Of a stretch of DNA of 11,445 bases, positions 1 to 6,628 are shown in pieces (position 1 is the first letter of the stretch; each line of letters starts with the position of its first letter). The notes under the pieces were generated by a model. It had not been told where the DNA came from, did no database searches, and worked only from the letters and a program-made list of their open reading frames with translations. Position numbers and translations under genes: made by a program. This stretch comes from Desulfobacterales bacterium (GTDB lineage Bacteria > Desulfobacterota > Desulfobacteria > Desulfobacterales > JAFDCJ01), in assembly GCA_029939875.1 (NCBI GenBank), contig JAOZSC010000043.1:1-11445 (forward strand). The letters run 5' to 3'.

Positions 1-94
1 CGGGAGTATAGTGAAAACCACCGAAGGTGTCAAACAAGATGATCCCTTTTTAAAAATTTACGGTTATGCACAAAGCCCAAGTTAAGCTGTTTGA

Positions 95-166
95 ACCACG
101 AAGGGCACGAAGAGGGGAGGTCAATAGATTCTATCCTTCCTTCGTGATCTTCGCGTTCTTCGTGGT
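95..166. repeat. Imperfect inverted repeat of the CCACGAAG/CTTCGTGG dispersed type
   Basis: ACCACGAAGGGCACGAAGA at 95-113 matches the reverse complement of 148-166 at 16 of 19 bases. Weaker pairing seems to go on outward: AAATTTA at 54-60 faces TTAAATTT at 215-222, and GGTGT near 26-30 faces ACACC near 226-230. Between the arms the motif CTTCG recurs (141-145, 149-153, 158-162). Sequences of this type are scattered between genes in many Desulfobacterota genomes (from memory). It lies just after the HD-domain gene and could fold as a long hairpin in its transcript. Confidence 0.65.
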
Positions 167-239
167 GAGATAACCTTTCGAACCTGTTCAACTCAAACTT
201 TGCAGACATCCACGTTAAATTTGAAACACCCAATTTAAA

Positions 240-998
240 TTACAAATAAGCAGAATATTCCCGCTGAATCACATCGTAAAGCTCGCGTCCGGCAGACAGA
301 CCAATATCGATGAACTGGGGGCCGTATTTTTTTCCGGTGTCGGTGCGAAAAGTGGCCTTAATTGATTCAAGTACCTGCATGCCACGGGGATAGCGGGCCA
401 TAAATTTTGACAACGGCGGGTTGATAAAAGATGCCATGTCCCACAGGGTATCGGTGAAGTTATCCGGGCCCCAGCGGAACTTATCGGCGTCATACAAGCA
501 ATTGGATACCAGCAGGCCACCAGGGGTATCACAGTCGATTTTAGCCTTGAAGGCCTCATGGTTGTGAATCGCCCGGCAGATATCTTCGATTTCGGCGGCC
601 GAAAACGGATAATTTTCCAACACCTTGCGGGCATAGGCTGCTCCGAGACGGGCATGATCTTTGTGTTTGCGCCGGATATCGTGCAGCAGCCCGGCACACT
701 GAACCACCAGCAACCCCCGTTCTAAAGCGGATTGAGCACGGCTCGCCGCCGGGTCCTCGATGACCAGCAGCGCCCCGGCGTCAATGGTCACCCGGACGGC
801 ATGCTGCAGTCCATGGCCAAAATCATCTTCCAGGTTGTCACTGACATACCGCCGCAGTTTTCTGATAACCGGGTCGTTTTCGAAAAAGCGCCTGGAAATT
901 TTACAGGCATGATGGTGATCCCGATAAAAATCCGGGGGAGGTAAACCCGCCACAATCTTACGGGCCCTTTCGCGCAGGCGGGTGTATATGAACTGCAT
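240..998 (-). CDS. HD-domain metal-dependent phosphohydrolase of unknown substrate
   Basis: This is a 252-residue cytoplasmic protein. HD-superfamily ligands are visible in order: H62 and H66 in GHGLQH, H106-D107 in LLHDIRR, H145/H147 in AIHNHEAF, and D170/D172 in YDADKF. These are the residues that bind metal in HD phosphohydrolases, which act on nucleotides or other phosphoesters. There is no GYP motif of c-di-GMP phosphodiesterases and no RelA/SpoT or dGTPase partner domain, so the substrate is unknown. The basic N-terminus (about 1-55) and the last 80 residues are not recognised. The ATG at 998 lacks a good ribosome binding site and stands one base after the stop of a 34-codon frame, which may deliver ribosomes. 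In the same frame upstream, codons spell a signal-like stretch ending in LSGC but without a usual start codon. It is the last gene of the minus-strand series in the window. Confidence 0.82.
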   Translation of the reverse strand: MQFIYTRLRERARKIVAGLPPPDFYRDHHHACKISRRFFENDPVIRKLRRYVSDNLEDDFGHGLQHAVRVTIDAGALLVIEDPAASRAQSALERGLLVVQCAGLLHDIRRKHKDHARLGAAYARKVLENYPFSAAEIEDICRAIHNHEAFKAKIDCDTPGGLLVSNCLYDADKFRWGPDNFTDTLWDMASFINPPLSKFMARYPRGMQVLESIKATFRTDTGKKYGPQFIDIGLSAGRELYDVIQREYSAYL

Positions 999-999
999 T

Positions 1000-1104
1000 T
1001 TATGGAAACATCCGGAGAGCTGTGCCGCAGGTAAAAAACAGGAAAGCAGGAAAACACCCCGCGATCACAACCGTTTGCTCCGTATTTTCCAGCTCTGTTG
1101 TCAT
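1000..1104 (-). CDS. Possible 34-residue membrane peptide or leader coupled to the HD-domain gene
   Basis: The reading frame has an ATG at 1104 with GGAGG (1117-1113) 8 bases upstream, a better site than the one before the next gene. The peptide starts with an acidic segment (MTTELENTEQ) and continues with a hydrophobic stretch (TVVIAGCFPAFLFFTCG) long enough to span a membrane, then ends with LRMFP. Its TAA stop is one base from the ATG of the HD-domain gene, which has no good ribosome binding site of its own, so translation may be coupled. It could be a true small membrane protein, a leader that only loads ribosomes, or a chance frame. I know of no family for it. Confidence 0.4.
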   Translation of the reverse strand: MTTELENTEQTVVIAGCFPAFLFFTCGTALRMFP

Positions 1105-1180
1105 GCGCCACGCCTCCGGGCAAGGGGAAACTCACAGGGCACGACCGCCGGCGCCCGACAGTTTCAGATAGGCAACAGCG

Positions 1181-1675
1181 TCAGCTTCCGGCCAGTGAAA
1201 ACGGCCGGCCGCAGACCTTCCATTGGCTGTCTTCTTTGACCACGGTCAGCATCTCATCAACCGGGTGGCTGTCGCTGAGAAAAAACACCTTGGCCACCGC
1301 GCCAAAAACCAGGTTGGGCGATCGGCGGCGGTGACAGGTAAGATGTACCTCGGCAGTGTTGTCGTCCACCAAGCGGGTTTCGACTTCAATGTGGGACAGC
1401 GCCATTTTCTTCCAACTGGGCTCAAAGCCTGCAGCCTTTGCTGCTGCCGCTGTCCGCTGGAGATAATCCGCCACAACATCGGTCTGTTCATTTTCGACCA
1501 CTTCGCTGCACAGCCGTTGGGTCATATCCCTGTCGAGCATGAAATAGGCCTTGCTGAATTCAACCGCTGCATGGCCGGGAGTGTCTTTATGACCTGCCAT
1601 GATCAGCACGACTTGCAAAATAACTGCAATGATTACAACTGATCCGACCGCTAAAAATTTGCTGCCGCTGTCCAT
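1181..1675 (-). CDS. Small membrane-anchored protein of unknown function
   Basis: I do not recognise this 164-residue protein. The start is secure: AAGGAGGT (1689-1682) lies 6 bases before the ATG. Residues 7-27 form one hydrophobic helix, either an uncleaved anchor or a signal peptide without a lipobox, so the rest should lie outside the inner membrane. The remainder has a helical part (about 36-85) and then alternating strands that end in a V..EDS.WKVCGRP segment. This layout resembles NTF2-like or DUF4878-like extracytoplasmic domains, whose last strand often ends in a WKV-type motif; the match is by eye only. Three cysteines (56, 114, 155) could allow one disulfide. The gene follows the two-component genes after 280 bases and precedes the small reading frame and the HD-domain gene, with which it may share a transcript. 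Confidence 0.75.
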   Translation of the reverse strand: MDSGSKFLAVGSVVIIAVILQVVLIMAGHKDTPGHAAVEFSKAYFMLDRDMTQRLCSEVVENEQTDVVADYLQRTAAAAKAAGFEPSWKKMALSHIEVETRLVDDNTAEVHLTCHRRRSPNLVFGAVAKVFFLSDSHPVDEMLTVVKEDSQWKVCGRPFSLAGS

Positions 1676-1955
1676 TTACCTACCTCCTTTTGAACGTTCC
1701 CTGATTCCATTGGTCGATGTTATCAAATCAGAAGATTTGACATGTCTGGGAAAATCGGCGCCAATTTCGCCCCCACCGCAATGATGCGATGCACCGGTCA
1801 TAGTGGAACCGGATGGCCATGTAAGGCGGTGACGTACCATGAATTCTCATCAAAAACAAGAATTTTTAATCGTTATCCTGCAAAATCTACGGACTCAAAA
1901 ACCGCACGGCAAACGGGCCGGATGGAGTTTTCTGCCGGAAACGTCGGGCATGCAA
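1676..1955 (-). other. 280-base intergenic region before the small membrane protein gene
   Basis: No gene is supported on either strand. It holds the inverted repeat at 1723-1740 and the ribosome binding site at 1682-1689. A minus-strand run of five T (near 1898-1902) follows only a three-base stem, so I do not call a terminator. No confident -35/-10 pair was found, though a promoter for the 1675 gene would be expected here. Confidence 0.5.
1723..1740. repeat. Perfect inverted repeat upstream of the 1675 gene (possible operator)
   Basis: TCAAATC-AGAA-GATTTGA has two 7-base arms around a 4-base centre and ends 48 bases before the start codon at 1675. Its place in the leader of a gene with a good ribosome binding site fits a regulator site or a small RNA hairpin. 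No T-run follows, so it is not a typical terminator. Confidence 0.4.
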
Positions 1956-3116
1956 TCATCGGCGTGCCGGTGCGCCCTCTTTGGCTTTGGCGGCCTTCGG
2001 CAACTGCAAAGGGATTTTAATCCTAAATGAACTGCCCTGCCCCGGTGCGGATTTGACAGAAATTTCGCCGCCGTGCTGCTCGATGATCTTGTTGGAAATA
2101 AACAGCCCCAGGCCAGTGCCCCCGGCGCCTTTGGAGGAAAAAAAAGGGGTGAATATTTTTTCCCGGGTCTCGCTGTCCATGCCGGTTCCGTTGTCGGTCA
2201 CCTCGAAAAAAACATGGTTTTTTGACCGGTGCACGCCAAAAACGATCTGCGGCGCCTGACCGGCAGAATCACGTCGGCAGGCATCCACGGCATTTTCAAT
2301 GATGTTGAGCAGGGCTGAATTCACGTGACCGACATCTATTTCGACCTCACCGGCATTGGCGTCAAAATCCTGTATGAATTTAATACCCTCCGCCCTCATT
2401 TTGGGTGTCACGGTGGTGGCCACCTCTCCGGCGAATTGCAGAATATCCACCGACTCGGTTTCCAGTTTTCTTTCCTTGGCATAGTACAGGATATCCAGCA
2501 CCATCTTGCGGACCCGTTCCACCATCACTTTCAAAACATCCCAACCCTCCTGGATCTCGGCGTCGTCTTTTTTGGCAAAACCGGATTCGACAAGATAAAT
2601 CCCGCCATCCAGACCGGTCAGCAGACCTTTCAGACCGTGGGAGATGGAGCTGATCATCAGCCCCAGGGTGGTCAGGTGATCCTGCAGCTGGGTTTTTTCA
2701 CGCACCAGGTTTTCCAGGCTGGCGGTATATTCTTTTAGCTGTTGCCGGACGAGAATTTTTTCCCGGACCCGTTGAAGGGCAATTTCCAGTGCAACCACGT
2801 TGATGGGTTTGGTGATAAAATCGGTGGCTTCGTTTTTGAGGCTGCGGATGGCCAGGTTCATATCCCCGTGGCCGGTAATCATGATGACTTCGGCCTCGGG
2901 GTTTTCACGTTTTATCTTTTGCAGCAGCTCGATGCCGTCCATGCCGGGCATCTTGATGTCGGTGAGCACAATAGGCGGGCGCACATCACAAAAAATTTCC
3001 AGTGCCTGTAGCCCGTTTTCGGCCTCCAGCACCTGGTAGCCCATATCGCAAAGCGCCAGGCTGAGAATCTCGCGAATATCCGATTCGTCATCGACCAGTA
3101 AGATTTTATCTTTCAT
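1956..3116 (-). CDS. Receiver domain fused to a histidine-kinase transmitter (no DNA-binding domain)
   Basis: This is a 386-residue protein. The ATG at 3116 begins the usual KILLVDDE strand of a receiver domain; an ATG at 3128 adds four residues and cannot be excluded, while a much longer upstream frame only shadows the kinase gene. The REC domain (1-125) has D9/D10, phosphoacceptor D53 in LTDIKMPGMDG, T81 and K103. A coiled coil (about 125-150) leads to a HisKA-like helix with H160 in SISHGLKG, then an ATPase domain with N271/N275, DNGTG (308-312), TPFF (323-326) and GGTGLGL (332-338). It can receive phosphate from a kinase and perhaps act as a kinase itself. There is no helix-turn-helix, AAA+ or GGDEF output. 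The start overlaps the upstream kinase gene by 11 bases, which indicates coupled translation and a shared pathway. Confidence 0.9.
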   Translation of the reverse strand: MKDKILLVDDESDIREILSLALCDMGYQVLEAENGLQALEIFCDVRPPIVLTDIKMPGMDGIELLQKIKRENPEAEVIMITGHGDMNLAIRSLKNEATDFITKPINVVALEIALQRVREKILVRQQLKEYTASLENLVREKTQLQDHLTTLGLMISSISHGLKGLLTGLDGGIYLVESGFAKKDDAEIQEGWDVLKVMVERVRKMVLDILYYAKERKLETESVDILQFAGEVATTVTPKMRAEGIKFIQDFDANAGEVEIDVGHVNSALLNIIENAVDACRRDSAGQAPQIVFGVHRSKNHVFFEVTDNGTGMDSETREKIFTPFFSSKGAGGTGLGLFISNKIIEQHGGEISVKSAPGQGSSFRIKIPLQLPKAAKAKEGAPARR

Positions 3117-5415
3117 GGGTTTGTCCATTGTCGGATTTGTCGGCCCGGAGCACCGGAAACTCCACCACAAAACAGGCCCCCACCGGCCGGTTGGAAACCA
3201 CCTTGATGGTGCCGCCGCAGTCCTGCACAATCCGGTAACTGATGGAAAGCCCCAACCCGGTGCCCTTGCCCACCTCCTTGGTGGTGAAAAAAGGCTCAAA
3301 AATTTTATCCGCCAGGCTCGCGGGCACTCCTGTACCGGTATCGCAAACGCGACAGCTGACCTTGTGGCCGTCGGATTCCGTTTTCAGGGTTATTTTTTTA
3401 TCGACACCATTGGTTTTCCGGGATTCCCACCTTTCCTCGATGGCATCCCGGGCATTGATCAGCAGATTGATCATCACCTGTTCCAGGCGGCTGGCATCGG
3501 CCTGAATGAGGGGCAACTGTTCGTCGATGTCCCAGACCACCTCGATACCGCGCAATTTTAGCTGTTGACTGAAAATCTCAAAGGCGTTTGCCAGCACCTG
3601 GTTCAGTTTCACCTTTTCCAGGTCCATATCGGATTTGCGAGCGAACTGGCGCATATGGTTGATGATCTTGCCGGCTCGGTCCACATTGTTGTCGATTTTA
3701 TACAACATTTTTGTCAGCACGTCATTTTCAATGGGCCTGTTGGAATCCAACTTTTTAATGAAAAACGAACTGGCGGTCTTGATCACCGACAGCGGCTGGT
3801 TGAGTTCATGGGCGATGCCGGTGGCCATCTCGCCCAGGGTGGCCATTTTGCTGGCCTGGATCAATTGCTGCTCGGTTTCCAGCCGCTTGGTAATGTCGCT
3901 GGTAATCACCAGCAGTACTTTTCTACCGGGATATTCGGCCGGGGAGATCCGAATGTTGACAAAAATAGGCGCCCGGGATTTGTGCAGGTGTTTGACCTGG
4001 TTGATGACTGCAGAAGTCCGGATGACCGCGGCATACCGGTCCCGTTCGTTTTCCAGAAACAGGCTTGAAAAGGAGCGGCCGATGACCTCATGGCGCTCGT
4101 AGCCGTAAACCGTTTTCACACTGTGATTGCAGTCGATAATCTTGAGGGTTTCGTCATCAAGCACAAACAGCGGGTTGGGGATATAGTTAAAAATTTCATG
4201 GTATTTTTTCTCCGACTTGGCCAGCTCCTTTTCCAGCAGTTTGCGTTTGGTGATATCCAGACTCATCTCCATGGCGGCCACAATTTGTCCGCTGGCGTCT
4301 TTGACCGGAGATGTGCGCACCATCCAGTAGGTCGGGCTGCCATCCTTGTTGACCCCGATCTCTTCACTGGTGTGGGGAAGGCCGTCGGCAAAGGTCAGGG
4401 CTACCGGGCAATAGTCACATCTCTCGGTGCGACCCTTGTAAGCATGAAAGCATAAATCACCGTCCTGGGGGTCGAAGCGTTCGGCAAACTCGCGGTTGTA
4501 ACGCAGCAGTTTGAAGTCGCGATCCTGCACCGTAATCAGGCAGGGTACCTGCTCGAATATAAACTGGTACTCGTCGCGCTGCTTGTTGAGTTCCTGCCTC
4601 TTCTCCGTGATTTCCCGGCTCATCTGGTTGATGGCCTCGGCCAGCTGCCCCATTTCATCGTCCTGGTCCACCCGTACCGGCTCCGGATCCTCTTCCCGGG
4701 CAATGCGACGGGTGTCCTCGATCAACTTGCGAACGGGCCGGTTGACAAACCGCAGCACAAAAACGCAAATGATGGACGACGCCACCAGGAACACAAGCCC
4801 CGCCAGGGCAATCAATCTTTTTTCAGCCTGCATGATTTCCCGGTCGGTATCTTTCAAAGACACGACCACATCCAGAGCTCCCAGGACTTTTTTCCCCTGC
4901 GGATGCACGTGGCACGCGTCCGTGGAACAGCCGGGTTCGTTAAAAATCGGGCTGATAACTCCCAGCAGGCGGTAGTTGCCACGGCTTTTAAATATACGCG
5001 TCCTTTTCGCCAGCGGCAGGGAGATGGACGGCGGTTCCGTGCGATGGCAAATATCACAGGCCACGGCCTTGATGTTGGTTTCCGTGTCTACCTCATCTGG
5101 GCGGTTGGAAAACTTGATCTGCCCCTGTTTGTTATAAATTCGGATGGTCTCGATCTCTTTTTGGCGGGCAATGTTCTTGATGATCTGGTTGATGTCATCC
5201 CTGGAGTTGAGCATCATGGCGTAATTGGTGCCGAGCTTGATGGTATTGGTCAGCCGGTCGGTGGCCAGCGTGATGTTTTCCATCAGTTTGACGCGCTGGT
5301 AGCGTACGCTGTAATAGGACCAGATCGCCAGGGTGATCAGCAGCGACAGGCCGACGGTTACAATGAGTTTTGAAACCAGTCGGTGGCGAAGTTTTGAAAT
5401 CTGTGCGAAGCGCAT
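3106..5415 (-). CDS. Membrane sensor histidine kinase with two predicted haem c sites, HAMP and two PAS domains
   Basis: This 769-residue kinase has membrane segments at about 17-36 and 201-222 flanking an extracytoplasmic sensor. The sensor contains CDICH (C120-H124), a standard haem c motif, and CSTDACH (C163-H169), the Cx4CH variant known from cytochromes c3. It therefore probably senses redox state or a haem ligand outside the inner membrane. A HAMP domain follows (about 222-272). PAS 1 (about 282-390) carries C322, C333 and C336-P337, and PAS 2 spans about 402-512. The dimerisation domain has phosphorylatable H536 in GIAHELNQP. The ATPase domain has the N box around N654, DTGTG (692-696), EPFF (707-710) and GKGTGLGL (716-723). 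The start at 5415 puts a short basic segment before the first membrane helix, but its ribosome binding site is weak. Its 3' end overlaps the next gene by 11 bases, so the two proteins are likely partners. Confidence 0.92.
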   Translation of the reverse strand: MRFAQISKLRHRLVSKLIVTVGLSLLITLAIWSYYSVRYQRVKLMENITLATDRLTNTIKLGTNYAMMLNSRDDINQIIKNIARQKEIETIRIYNKQGQIKFSNRPDEVDTETNIKAVACDICHRTEPPSISLPLAKRTRIFKSRGNYRLLGVISPIFNEPGCSTDACHVHPQGKKVLGALDVVVSLKDTDREIMQAEKRLIALAGLVFLVASSIICVFVLRFVNRPVRKLIEDTRRIAREEDPEPVRVDQDDEMGQLAEAINQMSREITEKRQELNKQRDEYQFIFEQVPCLITVQDRDFKLLRYNREFAERFDPQDGDLCFHAYKGRTERCDYCPVALTFADGLPHTSEEIGVNKDGSPTYWMVRTSPVKDASGQIVAAMEMSLDITKRKLLEKELAKSEKKYHEIFNYIPNPLFVLDDETLKIIDCNHSVKTVYGYERHEVIGRSFSSLFLENERDRYAAVIRTSAVINQVKHLHKSRAPIFVNIRISPAEYPGRKVLLVITSDITKRLETEQQLIQASKMATLGEMATGIAHELNQPLSVIKTASSFFIKKLDSNRPIENDVLTKMLYKIDNNVDRAGKIINHMRQFARKSDMDLEKVKLNQVLANAFEIFSQQLKLRGIEVVWDIDEQLPLIQADASRLEQVMINLLINARDAIEERWESRKTNGVDKKITLKTESDGHKVSCRVCDTGTGVPASLADKIFEPFFTTKEVGKGTGLGLSISYRIVQDCGGTIKVVSNRPVGACFVVEFPVLRADKSDNGQTHER

Positions 5416-5420
5416 TTCAA

Positions 5421-5448
5421 GGTTTCGGGTTTCAGGGTTCAGGTTTCA
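5421..5448. repeat. Four tandem 7-base units GGTTTCR next to the kinase start codon
   Basis: Plus-strand units are GGTTTCG, GGTTTCA, GGGTTCA and GGTTTCA, ending five bases from the start codon at 5415. Together with the preceding TTTCAA they occupy the place where a ribosome binding site would be expected, and no good Shine-Dalgarno sequence is seen there. Confidence 0.8.
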
Positions 5449-5462
5449 GGGACTGTATTTGT

Positions 5463-5534
5463 GGTGTCTGACACCTGCCCGCCCGCCATCTCCTCAGAAA
5501 CGAAGGAGGGACTTGACACCTGAAACCAGTTTCA
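5463..5534. repeat. Cluster of small inverted repeats upstream of the kinase gene
   Basis: GGTGTCTGACACC (5463-5475) is a near-perfect palindrome. CTCCT (5490-5494) pairs with AGGAG (5504-5508). TGAAACCAGTTTCA (5521-5534) is an inverted repeat that shares its core with the tandem heptamers in opposite orientation. GACACCTG occurs twice (5470-5477 and 5515-5522). The patchwork looks like decayed dispersed-repeat DNA, although an operator role is possible. Confidence 0.55.
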
Positions 5535-5704
5535 CGGGCTGCAAATTTATAAAAAATCAAAATATTAATTAGTCCGGTTATCTGGAAAGAACAAGTTGTA
5601 TTGGTTGAAGTTTTTATGGTAACTTGGACTCTCTGGATAAGCGTCTTAATTAGTGTCCATCATAAATCGTGCTTCTGGTGTAAAACACATTACCGTAATT
5701 GCCC

Positions 5705-5735
5705 AGAAAAAGAAACCGAACCCGGCGTTGCCGAC
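5705..5735 (-). terminator. Weak candidate terminator after hdrB
   Basis: On the minus strand, a short stem CGGC-AAC-GCCG (5733-5723) comes about 25 bases after the hdrB stop and is followed by a T-rich run (5715-5705). The stem is only 4 to 5 base pairs, so termination may be partial or absent. If it works, it would separate the Hdr operon from the kinase genes. Confidence 0.3.
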
Positions 5736-5747
5736 CGTCGAATCGAG

Positions 5748-5778
5748 GCCTGCCGGGATCAGATCGCCTGCCGGGATC
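5748..5778. repeat. Short tandem duplication at the 3' end of hdrB
   Basis: GCCTGCCGGGATC occurs at 5748-5760 and again at 5766-5778, an 18-base period with AGATC between the copies. The hdrB stop codon (5759-5761) lies at the junction, so the distal copy forms the C-terminal tail of HdrB and the other copy is outside the gene. Confidence 0.75.
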
Positions 5779-6628
5779 GAAAAACGCCGTCGACGGCCAG
5801 GTTCAGATTCAGCCCCACGGCCGGCAGCGGCAGCTGCATGGCCAGCCCGATGAGCTGAGGCAGGTAAACAATGGTCAGATGCAAATCCCGTCCCTGCTGC
5901 CGGGAAATCTGATTCTGATAGGCTTCCAGGTTCATCTGGCACATGGGGCAAACCGTAGCGATGGCATCTGCGCCGGCGGCGGCCGCTAAAATAGCGCCCA
6001 CCAGCGCCTGTCCCACCTCCGGATGGGTGTTCATATGAGAAGCCCCGCAGCATCGGCCGCCCATATCCCAGTCGTAAACGGTCGCCCCGGCGGCGGCGAT
6101 AAGCGGTTCCATGGAACGCGGGGCCTCCGGGTCGTCAAATATCGCATAGGGACGCAAACACTGACAGCCGTAATAAGGGGCAACGGTCAGCCCGGTCAGC
6201 GGTTGTTTCACCAGCGAGTGGATTTTTTCGGCCCCGATATCATTGGCCATTACATCCAGCAGGTGCCGGACCCGGGATGTTCCCGCCAATTGCAGGCCGT
6301 CTTGTTCCAGCAGACCGTTAAGTTGCTCCCGCAGTCCGGAATCGCTGTGGGTTTTTTCCTCGACTTTTTTCAGGTTTAAATAGCAGGCGCTGCAGGGAAC
6401 CAGGATGTCCCGGACGTCATCAGCCTGTTCGGCCAGGGCCAGGTTGCGGGCCGGAAGTGCCAGCGACAACAATAAGCTGGTGGCCTCAGCCGCACTGGCG
6501 CCGCAACAAGTCCAGTCTTTGATTTCATGCAGTTGCGCACCGGCGGCTTCCATCACCGCCCGGGTGGCAAGATTGTATTCCAGGGCGGTGCCTTCAAGTG
6601 AACAACCGGGATAGTACTGGTAAATCAT
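5759..6628 (-). CDS. hdrB: HdrB-like catalytic subunit with two CCG (cysteine-rich) domains
   Basis: This 289-residue protein has two cysteine-rich CCG domains. The first has C9, C41-C42-G43, C79 and C82; the second has C155, C193-C194-G195, C227 and C230. This is the ligand pattern for the two non-cubane [4Fe-4S] clusters of methanogen HdrB, where disulfides such as CoM-S-S-CoB are cleaved. An additional cysteine, C157, follows C155. Sulfate reducers lack CoM-S-S-CoB, so the real substrate would be another disulfide; DsrC trisulfide or disulfide has been proposed for related Hdr systems, but nothing in this window identifies it. GGAGG at 6636-6640 lies 7 bases before the ATG, and the start overlaps the hdrC stop by ATGA. 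Length is close to that of the family. The last residues fall in an 18-base tandem duplication. Confidence 0.92.
   Translation of the reverse strand: MIYQYYPGCSLEGTALEYNLATRAVMEAAGAQLHEIKDWTCCGASAAEATSLLLSLALPARNLALAEQADDVRDILVPCSACYLNLKKVEEKTHSDSGLREQLNGLLEQDGLQLAGTSRVRHLLDVMANDIGAEKIHSLVKQPLTGLTVAPYYGCQCLRPYAIFDDPEAPRSMEPLIAAAGATVYDWDMGGRCCGASHMNTHPEVGQALVGAILAAAAGADAIATVCPMCQMNLEAYQNQISRQQGRDLHLTIVYLPQLIGLAMQLPLPAVGLNLNLAVDGVFRSRQAI

Larger units (their letters stand above)
5416..5758 (-). other. 343-base gap between hdrB and the sensor kinase
   Basis: No gene is supported here. The hdrB-proximal part holds the tandem duplication and the weak terminator. An AT-rich stretch at about 5541-5570 reads TATAAA on the minus strand (5551-5546) and could be the -10 box of a promoter for the kinase genes, but no good -35 box stands at the right distance. 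The kinase-proximal 120 bases hold tandem heptamers and several small inverted repeats, listed separately. An open frame across 5646-6053 is a shadow of hdrB that runs past its end. Confidence 0.5.

Noticed and set aside
30..233. Minus-strand 67-codon frame in the first intergenic region
   Set aside because: It is the translation of the inverted repeat, with His/Glu/Arg runs caused by the CACGAAG motif, and has no family resemblance.
788..1135. Minus-strand 115-codon frame overlapping the HD gene
   Set aside because: The overlapped 788-998 part is in another frame to the HD-domain protein, which has its metal ligands intact; composition is shadow-like.
3117..3299. Extension of the receiver-kinase gene 61 codons upstream
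   Set aside because: The added residues overlap the C-terminal ATPase part of the sensor kinase in another frame and look random; the receiver fold starts at MKDKILLVDDE.
3565..4102. Plus-strand frames of 155 to 167 codons opposite the kinase
   Set aside because: They are antisense to the PAS 2 and HisKA region of a well-supported histidine kinase and show no domain of their own.
5541..5574. Sigma-70 promoter for the kinase genes
   Set aside because: TATAAA is present on the minus strand at 5551-5546, but the bases 16 to 18 upstream do not resemble TTGACA, so it is mentioned only as a possibility.
5646..6053. Minus-strand frame with a hydrophobic tail (GFGFFFWAITVMCF) running past hdrB
   Set aside because: Most of it is hdrB in another frame. 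There is no separate start or ribosome site for the tail, so I do not call a gene, though it could be a remnant.
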